From NCBI RefSeq assembly GCF_001186125.1, contig NW_014040371.1:73345-97999 (forward strand): a DNA stretch of 24,655 bases. The letters run 5' to 3'. Below, piece after piece: positions 10,746 through 20,010 of the stretch. A program made the position numbers and the translations under genes. The stretch is from Sphaeroforma arctica JP610 (Eukaryota > Opisthokonta > Ichthyosporea > Ichthyophonida). The notes beneath the pieces were generated by a model. That model searched no databases. It saw only the letters and a list, made by a program, of their open reading frames with translations, and was not told the origin of the DNA. Positions within the stretch are counted from its first letter, which is position 1; every line of letters starts with the position of its first letter.

Positions 10746-12403
10746 TTAATTAATAGTATTGATTATGATGATTATATTGATTGTGAGGCCCAGGATAGTA
10801 AGGACGTGGCCCAATATGGTGCGGTCTCTGCGCCTGGCTTGCGAGTTGATATCACTCATACCAGGTATGTGTGCGGGTGTTGAATGTATCTGTGCCGTTG
10901 AGTGTTGAAAGGGATTTTGTGGTGCTAACAATTGTGTAAGTGATGGGAGTGCCTGAGCCTTAGTATTCCTTCTTTTTGCTTTCTGTTTCGCTTTAGGTGT
11001 CGTTCTCTTGTTGCGTGCTTTTGACGTTTTGCTTGCTGGGGTTGCTGGGGTTGCTGATAACGTCTCCACATCTCCCTCAGGCTCAGGGACTGTTTTGGTC
11101 GGCTTAGGCTCGCTGCAAACTACTGTTTTGGTCGGCTCAGACTCGCTGGACACTACTGTTTTGGTCGGCTCAGGCTCTGTTTTGGGGCGGCTCAGGCTCT
11201 GCTCTTTTGTCAGCCGGTACTGTTTCTACCGGCTCAGACACAGGCTCAACAATTGCTGATTCTGTAACTGGTATGTCAACATCTGCTTGTGGCTCTATTT
11301 CCTTCTCGTTGTCTGTTATCTTTCCGTCGTTGTTGGACTCGTATTGTATATTGCTGTCCGAATCCGATGTATCTTTGGTTTTCACAGGCTCCTCCACATC
11401 CGTATCATCACTTTGACAGCTATCAAAGTCTGTTGGTGCACAATTTATCAGTATCACTTTGTCCGTGGGGAACATCTTCACTGCTATAGGATCTTTATAG
11501 GCATGTCCGATACGCTTCCATAGGCTGTCATCTATTTTTACCATCTCGTACGTATTATCTCTGTACCTCTTGTTCTCATCACACGGAATTAGTCTAGCGT
11601 GATACTCTTTCCTGGCACGCCAGCCAATCTCATCTATAATAGCATACTATATGGTTTCACCCGACGTGATTTGCATACTATATGGATAATTTTATTTTTT
11701 TCAAAAATGGCAAGTATGTATGATACAATGTATGAACATATGGAATGGCTCCCATAGTCGCTGTAGTGGTTCAGGAAAGATTGATGGGAAGAAGTGGTCA
11801 GTAAATTCCCGTTTGAAGCTTGGGCCAAGTGAGTCGACAATGGAAGATATGTGCCGAGTCAATTCGGGCCGTTGTTGACAAAATACTGTTACTATCGAAT
11901 GTTCCATATATTCGCTTGCTGACCTGCTATGTAGAGTACCCACCTCTGTGGTACGGATCAGGTCTGCGCCGTGTAGTGGCGCGGAATGGGTTAGTGCAGA
12001 GTATGAAATACCGAGAAGGACCAGGTTATCCGTCATAATCCGGTCGAGAAGCGAGGATGGGGGTAAGCCAATGCCGCACCAGACCACGGATGAATTCGAT
12101 ACTATAGCGACATATTAAGTATAAATACTTCTTCTCCATAAACGTTTGGTTCTTGATGGTGATTCTTCGCATTTTGCGCTCTCGTTCTTGAACCCAGGGG
12201 AGGACTTCTTGTATAGGTTGAAGAGATATTCCAGATGTATTGATTTTGTCCAACCAAGCATTGTACATGTCAGTATTAATATCATTCCAATCAATAGTGA
12301 CAGTAGTATTTGAATGCCACGTACCACACTCTTTAGGCATTCCTTCCGTGGCCATTAAGTAGCTCTTTAGATATGCCATTTGAGATCCAGTAGTTGTGAC
12401 CAT
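10746..12403 (-). pseudogene. Unrecognised broken coding region with acidic middle, short repeat, basic stretch and hydrophobic tail
   Basis: Three or four minus-strand open frames follow each other and look like parts of one or two decayed genes: 12403-12026 (begins MVTTTGSQMAYL), 12087-11701, 11544-11170 (begins MVKIDDSLWKRIG, then a long Asp/Glu/Ser/Pro-rich part) and 11153-10746. The last contains an 11-residue SEPKPTKTV-type repeat (33-bp DNA period at 11091, 11124, 11157), a Lys/Arg-rich stretch (RNKRTTPKAKQKAKRRN) and a hydrophobic C-terminus (LGHVLTILGLTINIIIII) that could be a membrane anchor. I recognise no family. The first ATG is only 6 bp after the hAT transposase terminator at 12410, on the same strand, so it may be a second gene of that transposon; equally it could be host or other element DNA. 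Confidence 0.45.
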
Positions 12404-12409
12404 AAGATT

Positions 12410-12667
12410 TTATTTCTTACTCGGCTCTTCTACTTCGACCTCCGCATCGTAATCTAATTACAAATCCAACTCACCAATACCATCTACTTTCTCGGCGTCT
12501 ACAATATCTTGTTCGCATTGACGAGAATACTTGCTAGCCGCGGTGGGTGAATAGTAATGCTTCCGTATGTTACCAAGCCGGGTTCTTGTCTTTGTCACTT
12601 TATTTTTATAAAACTTAATCTCCCTTTCAGCCATACCGGAACAGGCTGTTTGCGAAATAATGAATAT
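12410..12667 (-). mobile_element. hAT transposase gene, C-terminal fragment (dimerisation domain), separated by a gypsy insertion
   Basis: Reading from 12667 on the minus strand the frame gives ISQTACSGMAEREIKFY and then KTRTRLGN, the counterpart of the hAT dimerisation motif (LSQ..CSS..CERNWS ... KKRNRL). It ends in an acidic tail (EVEVEEPSKK) with a stop at 12412-12410, after an earlier in-frame TAA at 12460-12458 that could be the true end. The main part of the same gene is at 16318-18146, on the same strand; the 3.65-kb Ty3/gypsy element between them separates the two within the conserved dimerisation segment. Confidence 0.86.
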
Positions 12668-12785
12668 TGTAATAGCCCGGCCTCCACATTAGACTCTATG
12701 TTATAAACGTACTCTTAAGCAGTACGTAAATTATAAATGTACTCTTAATAGCAAACCTAGATATATACAATTCTTTAGTCTAGCA

Positions 12786-13064
12786 ATGAATGCTTCACAG
12801 TTGAATTACCCAAGGGTTAAACAAGAGCTATTAGCCATAGTGGCAGCTCTAACACACTTCCGTGATTTCTTATACGGAACAGCATTTACGCTGATGTGTG
12901 ATCAGAAATCACTTCAATATATGAAAGAGATGAAACCCGATTCACAAATACTGAGTCGCTGGCATGATACAATATCAAAGTTTCATTTTGATGTAAAACA
13001 TCTGCCAGGAATACATATCGATTTACCGGATATGCTATCACGCTTCGTAATTACTAGCCACTGA
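12786..13064 (+). pseudogene. Ty3/gypsy RNase H domain (part of the fossil)
   Basis: Shows the family pattern NASQLNYPRVKQELLAIV, then FRDFLYG, LMCDQKSL and VKHLPGIHIDLPDMLSRF, corresponding to the Ty3 RNase H core and its C-terminal HxPG...DxLSR motif. Belongs to the element at 12668-16317. Confidence 0.92.
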
Positions 13065-13092
13065 CTGGAAATGGAATCCTAGGTGGTTTGAA

Positions 13093-13554
13093 CTGGCTCA
13101 AAAAATATTTGGGCCACATACCATAGATATGTTTGCTGCACATCATAATGCACAACTATCGAACTACAGGACTTTAAATCATCCTGTGGGAGACACCTTT
13201 CAAATAGACCTCTCCAAACATAATGCGTGGGCTAATCCACCATGGCAGTTAATTGCCCAGCTATTAAATTATGTTCATATACATAAAGCTACCATCACGT
13301 TGTGCTGCCCATTACGGAGTAAAGATCCATGGCTCAGTAAATTAATAGGCATGATACAATGCGAGCCAATATATTTAGATTGGGAAGTAGATACTTTCCT
13401 ATATCAGGATAGCCGAGCCGTTCAGAAGACGCCCTGGAGACATACTATAATATGTCGTATAGGTCCCATTGGAACAACCAAATGGACCCCTTCTGAGACC
13501 TTCCTTAACAAGGTCAAAGAATTTCCACTCTCTACCCAATTGAACGTTAAGTAG
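13093..13554 (+). pseudogene. NPPW-motif domain between RNase H and integrase (part of the gypsy fossil)
   Basis: Begins around FGPHTIDMFAAHHNAQL and continues through AWANPPWQLIAQLL to PLRSKDPWLSKLI. The order 'D-hF-A...N...Y ... NPPW..LI...L ... P......W...L' is the pattern I know from the methyltransferase-like domain of DIRS-type retroelements and from some gypsy polyproteins. NPPW resembles the [DN]PP[YFW] motif of amino-methyltransferases. The methyltransferase reading is inference. Confidence 0.65.
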
Positions 13555-13706
13555 TTCAAAGGCAACACAGCACTTGAAGTCTGTGGACAAGAAATACAAT
13601 CTACTAATGACACTACTGTTAAGAAGCGTCAGTCTCTAGCTAGGACTCTGTTTAATAACATAAAGTCCAAGCCCGAGGTCTTTCATCCCTATTTCTAAAA
13701 GAGTTA

Positions 13707-14696
13707 ATGAAAGACAATCCTGAAGCGTATACACATATAATGCGACTATTTAATAAGTCAGGTGTATCTAACGCACATGAGCGCACTAATGACACTCATG
13801 CAAAAGCAAAACAGGCGTCTGGAAACACTACAGACTTAGAAATCACGCAAGTGGACTCTCAATACCCTACCTTTATTCTGGAGGAGCAGAATGATAAAAA
13901 CATTCTTGCTTGGCTGACGCAAAATCATAAGCTGAAGCACCAGAACGTAGTAGACGCACTTAAAGAAGCTAAGCGAAATGAGATCGCGCATCCTAAGCTG
14001 GCAACTTTAGTTGACAGAGTATATCAGTCATGTACAGACTGTGATCTCAATCAGATCAAGCGCTATGAGTGCGCACCGCTTAAGAGCGTGACTGAAGATG
14101 TTCCATGGCGCAGGGTCATAATTGATCTGGTTGACCTGCCCACGTCCGAGCACACAGGCGACAGTTACGTATGCCACTTCTTTAATGTGGCGTCACGGTT
14201 TAACTTGCTATATCCATTAAAGGATAAGAATACGCAGACCGTGGCAGAATTATGTTTCCAAGTCCTTGTTGACCACGGGTGGCCGGGTATTATGTGCACT
14301 GATAACGGTAGTGATTTCTGCGATGACGTTATGGAATCGCTAGTACTTGTATCAGGCATATGCCATAAGATAGGTATGCCATATAAGCCGCAAACGCAAG
14401 GCGCGAATGAAACGCGCCATAGAAGATATAAGTTCTTCTTGCTTACTGCATTAACGGATGATGCAGATGATTGGCCGTACCACCTTAAGTGGGTACAAAC
14501 ACAGATGAACGAGTGTGCTGATCCGGTTACAGGAACTACACCCGCTCACTATTTTCGTGGCAGATATAGTGCGTTACAAATCCCCTTTAACAAGGACGAA
14601 TCTGATCACCATGAGTTACCATGGTTAGAGAAGGTACAACGTATTTATATCGTTGTATATCCTTGCTTGCGAGAAATACGCAATATAGCCTTATAA
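13707..14696 (+). pseudogene. Ty3/gypsy integrase region (part of the fossil)
   Basis: A long frame with the integrase layout: a zinc-finger-like N-terminal part (H...C-T-D-C near YQSCTDCDLNQIK), then the catalytic core with IIDLVDLPTSEHTG, GWPGIMCTDNGSDF and the segment around PYKPQTQGANE. It is preceded by a linker rich in polar residues. Belongs to the element at 12668-16317. Confidence 0.92.
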
Positions 14697-14699
14697 AAA

Positions 14700-15285
14700 A
14701 GGCAAAAGCGTTGGAACACTACCAAGAAGATAGCAGAGTATCAGGTCGGTGACAGAGTTAACATCTAATTGGATAGGTCCATATATAATCTCTGTAGCAG
14801 ACACTAAAAGTGGAACGTACGAGGTAAATAACCCCGATGGTTCTAGTGCGCGTAATATAGGCACAAGTCGTATTCCGACTACAGAGATAATACTCACATG
14901 AAGACATGACTCTAATGCCCCTCTTGATCATTCTGAATTTAAAGACATCATATGGAGAACGGATAAGGGAGGCTATACATACTATCGTACACGCTTTATA
15001 GACGGTACAATAGCTGAGTTGACTTCAGATGCTTTCGATAATCAAGACTATTTAAAAGCCTTTAATCGAAAATGGCGTAAACGCCTGCATGAGTCACAAG
15101 CTGAAAAAGATAGCATGTTTCCATCGTCTGAAGGAACGCAAGTTAAAACTTATCCGCCTACAGTATTTATCCCGAGCCATCCTTCATATATGCTTAAGAC
15201 ACTGAAGCGTAAGGAACGTCCAGTCGACCACCACGTACCTACTGGACCTAAGCCCAAAACTCACAGGGTAACCGAGAACATTTAA
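14700..15285 (+). pseudogene. Integrase C-terminal region with SH3-like fold and charged tail (part of the gypsy fossil)
   Basis: GPYIISVADTKSGTYEV followed by NPDGSSARN resembles the SH3-like domain after Ty3 integrases. The downstream frame 15019-15285 is charged (FNRKWRKRLHES, LKRKERPVDHH) and ends the coding region 130 bp before the right LTR. Whether the tail contains a chromodomain cannot be decided by eye. Confidence 0.6.
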
Positions 15286-15417
15286 CTTCTCCGCCTGAGA
15301 AACATTAACTATATGTTATACTACTTAACGTTTTCGACCCGTTTTTCCCTTTTTGACCAATAATCAGCTTGAGTGAGCAACTTGCTTCTCTTGGGTCTCA
15401 AAGCTGGGTGGGGGCTG

Positions 15418-16317
15418 TGTAATAAGCCGGGCCTCCACATTAGACTCTATGTATAAACGTACTCTTAAGCAGTTCGAGGAACTTAAGTTTCCTAAACGTA
15501 CTCTTAATAGTATGAGGAACTTAAGTTTCCTAAATGGTTTTTAATGGTTTTATTAATTAATACCTTTTCCATTTTACATATCATATATTTGGACGAGGCC
15601 ATTAAAAGGCCCCAGTAAAATACCAAACATAAGAGTTGGTTTAGTTCTATTAATATAACTATATTTACTTTCCATCTTTATTTAGATCTGAATACTTCGG
15701 TAGCGAGATGGCTCAACCGAATATAGGTTTCTAGGGACTATTAACGTTACCTAGTTGATCCTCCGATCCGCCAGCCAGATGTGCCAGTCTGATGAAGGCT
15801 AAGTCGTTAATTCTTGATAAGTGGCAAGTTATTGGTTAAGACAAGAACTAAGGACATCAAATGTATTTTTTTCTTTTCTTCTAAAGAGAGGATTTTATGA
15901 GTCTCTCAGATTCGCCCCAATGAAACATACCATAGTTTCTAATAGAGCGATAACGAAACACTAAATAAAATCCCTTCGGCGGAAACAGTACTGAGAGGAT
16001 TATATATAGGCAATGTCTCAGCCTCACAATCCCGCAGAGTATTGCTGTTTTCACGAGGCATACCTAACTTTACTAAACGTCTCATTTCGTTTATTTATAT
16101 CGTTATTTACACGATATACAGAATTTACCTACGCGTTTATTTATTCTAAGGCATTAGTATCGCCTTTATTAGACCGAATCTTACAACGAGGCATACCTAA
16201 CTTTACTAAAAGTCTTATTTCGTTTATTTACTTTGATATTTTCACGATACTTAGAATGTACCTACGCGTTTAATTACTCTAAGGCGTTAATATAGCCTTG
16301 ATAGACCGAATTTTACA
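15418..16317 (+). mobile_element. Right LTR of the gypsy fossil, with a 133-bp terminal duplication
   Basis: Starts TGTAATAAGCCGG and ends TTTTACA. At 900 bp it is 136 bp longer than the solo LTR of the same family, mainly because ACGAGGCATACCTAAC through CGAATCTTACA is present twice: 16053-16185 and 16186-16317. Both copies end in the LTR terminus TTACA. A TTATATATAGG box is at about 16000-16010. Contains AT-rich and poly-T tracts shared with the solo LTR. Confidence 0.92.
16053..16317. repeat. 133-bp tandem duplication at the 3' end of the LTR
   Basis: ACGAGGCATACCTAACTTTA starts at 16053 and 16186, period 133. The units differ at many positions (for example TATATCGTTATTT versus ACTTTGATATTTT), so the duplication is not recent. 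The solo LTR at 8135-8898 has one copy. Confidence 0.92.
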
Positions 16318-18146
16318 GTATAGCGTACTTCAATGCAGTTGGGCAATTAATGCCCCATACCTGCCACCAGTCAAGTACAATACTACCTTCGCTCACTTCT
16401 TTCCAACACTCACTACCTACACCATAGTCCCCACGCCTGTAGAAGTAGTTTGATAGCTCCTGTATAATCTTGACAAATAAAGCTTCCTGATACCCCTCCT
16501 TGGGAGCCACATTTAGTACACGCCTCAATATCGTATGCACCGCGTTGCGCACATAATAATGTCCTATCGTTGTCTCATCAATAAATGCCGGATCAAGAGC
16601 ACCCGCTGCAATATAAAATGTATCATCTCGTACAAATTTCCAATTACCGCGCTTGCCACTGTTAAGCGTGGCCAATATTAATTCGGCGACATCATTGGCT
16701 TCCCCCGTTCCTCTAGTAAGTGCTGTCCATATACTCTCCGCTTTTCGCATAGCCGCAGATATCTTTGATGCTGTGGGTTTATTAGAATCTGCCAATCTGA
16801 GTAGTACAAGGATTGGGGACATGATGTTAAGTATGGTTTGTATCTTGTCCCACCAGGGTGTCGAACTAACCCACGATCTGACATCCTGGTATCGTCGAAT
16901 CATTGCTTGTAATTTCTTATCTGAGCACTTATCTTTTATGTACGCCACATATTTCCGTGCGTAGCTAAATTATCCTGAAAGTTATGTATATCAGCTTGCA
17001 GAGGCGTACTTTGACGGTCTGCGGATGTGAATTCATCTATCTAAGCCATTAATATGGGACATGACCAGAATAGTTTTGTTACAATGTCGCATTCATCCAG
17101 TACTTCTGCTATTATAGGCACAGCACAGACCTTCTCCATGACCAAATGCATAACATGCATTGAGTCATGGCTGCATGATATCCATGGTCTCGCTTTCTCG
17201 ACAATAGGTCAGGCTGAGGTCATATTACCAGTAGTATCTGTCACTATAAGAAACACATACTGTCTTTCAAACGGCAATGTGTCTAAAATATCTACCAACA
17301 TATCCGCATGGCATTTAGCAGTTTTTGTTATACCATCAAAAGTGTACTTTTTGGAATTAAACATACCCACATGATGGGGTCGTACCTATCAGCCAACTTA
17401 GTAACCACATTCATGAGTTGTTCTTGGTGCACTGTGGCACCATCTATCGAAATTGTAGCACTCGTTACTGGCATTAGCTTAACAAACAACGTTGTGATTT
17501 CTTCTTTAGCTTTTTTCGTCTCTAGAGGTACATATATTTCGGAATACTTGTGTCTATTGATTATTGGGTGATTTGGTGCAGCGCGTACTGCACTCAGTAC
17601 TTCCTTGAAGTATTGGCTGTCTAGTACCCTGTTTGCAAGCCCGTGTCGTACAAAGAATTTTGTCAGTGCCGAATCTAGTTTATCCCCAGACTTGATGTCT
17701 CCAGGAAGATAGGACGCCTTGAACTTCTTATGCATTCCTTTCATTGGGAACATAGGTACATCTTCTAAAATACATTGTTTTTTGACAGGGGGTGTACAAT
17801 TAGTATCATCCCCGTCACAACACTAAGCATTCAGATCAATAGTCACGGTTGATCGTTTGTTTGCATACGATTTCTTTGCTAACGTTGAGACATGAGGCGC
17901 GGTATTCATCACTATTGCTCTATATTCAATGCAGACTGCAGCGCTCTGTTTTGAGCAAGACATAACGAGCCTTCGTCTGCATTCTGCACTCGATTCTTTT
18001 AACATCGTTGACTCGCATGCATTGCATTGCAACAGCGTCACGTTCATCCCTCCTTCCTTCACTATTTTAAATTTAAAGTACACGAATGAAGGACATGATT
18101 TCCTGCCAAGATTACCGTACACTCTGGGAGCCGTAATGACTATCAT
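16318..18146 (-). mobile_element. hAT-superfamily DNA transposase gene, N-terminal and catalytic part, decayed
   Basis: Cut-and-paste transposase. Reading the minus strand from ATG 18146: a weak BED-type finger (LLQCNACESTMLKES, with the second zinc pair degenerate), then DUF659-like sequence (ALTKFFVRHGLANRVLDSQYF ... ISIDGA), the catalytic-region motif VTDTTGNM followed by a CSHDSMHVMHL segment, and a C-terminal half (LILATLNSGKRGNW, GALDPAF, ELSNYFYR, LDWWQVWG, PTALKYAI) matching RNase-H-like hAT transposases. Decay includes an in-frame TAG at 17825-17823, a frame change near 17330-17370, TGA at 17211-17209 and TAG at 17043-17041; the frame is open again from about 16948. It meets the gypsy LTR at 16317/16318, and its dimerisation motif resumes at 12667. 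Terminal inverted repeats are not certain. Confidence 0.9.
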
Positions 18147-18284
18147 GTGGCTTTTATTGTGCACTGTTACTTGCTATTCTGATATATCTAGTTTGTAGAC
18201 AGCTCTATGTAAAGTTTATTAGTTTTCATTGTCTAATTTTCAAATTTCAATTTTACGTTCACAAAGTCACGAACAATCGGCTCT

Positions 18285-18603
18285 GTTCACTGTTCAGTTC
18301 TCACTGTTCAGTGTTCACTTTCAGTGTTCACTTTCAGTGTTCACTTTCAGTGTTCAGTGTTCAGTGTTCAGTGTTCAGTGTTCAGTGTTCACTGTTCACT
18401 GTTCAGTGTTCACTGTTCACTGTTCACTGTTCCGTGTTCAGTGTTCAGTGTTCAGTGTTCAGAGTTCACTGTTCACTGGTTCAGGGTTCTCTGTTCACTG
18501 TTGACTGTTCACTGTTCACTATGTCCAGAGTTCAGTGTTCACTGTTCAGAGTTCACTGTTCAGTGTTCAGTGTTCACTGTTCAGACTTCAGTATTCACTG
18601 TTC
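18285..18603. repeat. 7-bp minisatellite TTCA(G/C)TG, about 45 units
   Basis: Tandem TTCAGTG and TTCACTG heptamers with occasional 6- or 8-base variants (TTCACTTTCAGTG, GGTTCAGGG). Because 7 is not a multiple of 3, all three plus frames read as cysteine/phenylalanine-rich repeats (SVQCSVF, TVHCSLF); these are not proteins. CACTG and CAGTG neighbours pair as small inverted repeats. Confidence 0.95.
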
Positions 18604-18609
18604 TTAACC

Positions 18610-19569
18610 TACAGTGAATCTATATTGCTGAATGATAAAGATTTATATATCATGGGTGTGTGTTTAAAGTTTTATCGAGCGTATGATATGATTGGTTTAG
18701 AAAACTTTTGTTTGTCATAGTTTCCGACCGCCTATTTCCGACCGTCGTCCGACATGTCGGAAATAAAACCATGTTTAGAACAATGCCGACGAGGCGGAAA
18801 CAATTCCGACCATCGTCTTTTTCCAAGTCAGGTGCTTTTATAACTATATTTTTTTTGTAAAAAACGACCATGCACATCTCCTGAAATCAGCACATGGCCA
18901 TTGGCCACATGCAATTATGTGGTATGCCATAAGCCCACAAGTCCAAACGGCAAACAGTGCGACGCCGACACGGCTGGCACTTAACTGTAAAATCTAAATA
19001 TTTACACTCAATATTTAAAATTTTACATACATGTCATTTTTATTGTGTTATTTAGAGATCATCAGATGAAGTCATAAAGAATATGATGAAATGGTATTCG
19101 ATGCCAATAAATATAAATATAATAATTTTGCGCTCAAAATGATGTCCTATCGTTGAGAAAGTTGGCATATATTTAGAGGTATATATGAGTTACAGACTTG
19201 CTATCTTACAGCTGTCCTTTTTTATTATTTTAAATTCAACGGATTCATTTAACTTTACATTTGAACATAGCCTTCTAAATTAGACATATATATAGTAGTA
19301 CATACATAGTCGAATTTTATTATTATTCTTGTATTTGTTTTTATATAAAAACAAATAGTCCCGACTCCCCGGTCATCCGGAAAGTCAGCCAAAATTAATA
19401 GCCCCAAAAAATACCGAACTTTCAAAAATAAATAAATTGGGCGTAGCCCTATTTTCTTATCTAACATTACGCGTGTTTTTGAAATTCTTTTATATAACCT
19501 CGCTTTTTGTGAGACACATAGTAGTTGTAAGTAGCTATCACGATAGGTGTCGAGGGTCTACGCCAAGAA
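18610..19569. other. No recognised gene; hairpin-forming sequences
   Basis: Several TTTCCGAC / GTCGGAAA motifs lie at 18721-18815, with a perfect 14-bp palindrome TCCGACATGTCGGA at 18748-18761, possibly the trace of a small inverted-repeat element. A perfect 26-bp AT-rich palindrome (centre between 19344 and 19345) is at 19332-19357. The rest is AT-rich with no supported coding frame. Confidence 0.6.
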
Positions 19570-20010
19570 GTGTTGGTGGACGGGGTATCGGTGACTAAAC
19601 TTTGTCAAAAGGGCGAACATATATCAAAAATACGACCACATACTGAGGAAAAACACTGTATTACAGATGATTCTTTCCTTATACGTGTTGCATTAGCTAG
19701 AACGTGCAAAAATTATAGGAGTGCGGCAGAGATTGCAAATAGTATTCACGTTCACAATTCTGGTGGTATAACGGATTGACAGAGGCGATTGTCAATGTGT
19801 TTACGTCATATAGCCAACAGTGTACGAACAATCTTGGATGCACACCAATATTCGTGTTTGATGGGCAGATAATTAAAAGGCTCTGAAGAGGTTGTTGTGA
19901 GAGGCCCATTGATACATCATACCTTCAATGCTGCTGGCGTCATGTATCCAGCCGCTATGATCAATGCCTTACAGATGGAACACGCGCGGCTCACGGATGT
20001 GTTCACTAAG
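19570..20010 (+). pseudogene. Degenerate coding remnant, possibly PIN/XPG-like (asteroid-type) or transposase
   Basis: Three adjacent plus-strand frames look protein-like. The first (19570-19779) reads ITDDSFLIRVALARTC and RSAAEIANSI, reminiscent of the second helix-turn-helix of Tc1-type transposases. A second frame (about 19770-19880) contains LTEAIVNVF and GCTPIFVFDGQ; the PIFVFDG motif is typical of XPG N-terminal/asteroid nucleases. A third (about 19884-20010) contains FNAAGVMYPAAMINALQ and ends at a consensus donor, AAG|GTAAGTG. A further open stretch at 20100-20247 has no clear acceptor. These cannot all be one intact gene; the assignment is weak and the two readings conflict. Confidence 0.3.

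Larger units (their letters stand above)
12668..16317 (+). mobile_element. Ty3/gypsy LTR-retrotransposon fossil inserted into the hAT transposase gene
   Basis: Plus-strand element of 3.65 kb. Parts: a left LTR fragment (12668 to about 12752); Ty3-type RNase H (12786-13064); a domain with an NPPW motif (about 13093-13554); zinc-binding/DDE integrase (13707-14696); a chromatin-tether-like tail (about 14700-15285); a purine-rich tract GGGTGGGGG just before the right LTR; and the right LTR (15418-16317). Gag, protease and reverse transcriptase were not recognised. The flanks are ATAT on the left (12664-12667) and GTAT on the right (16318-16321), a 4-bp target duplication with one mismatch. The element is broken, by roughly five or more interruptions, but its integrase and RNase H frames are still long, so it is younger than the copia fossil. 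Confidence 0.92.

Noticed and set aside
17054-17571. Plus-strand frames opposite the hAT gene
   Set aside because: The hAT transposase motifs (including VTDTTGNM) are on the minus strand; these are antisense shadows.
18229-18617. Cysteine-rich repeat proteins (SVQCSVF type)
   Set aside because: All three plus frames of a 7-bp minisatellite; no start context or non-repeat domain.
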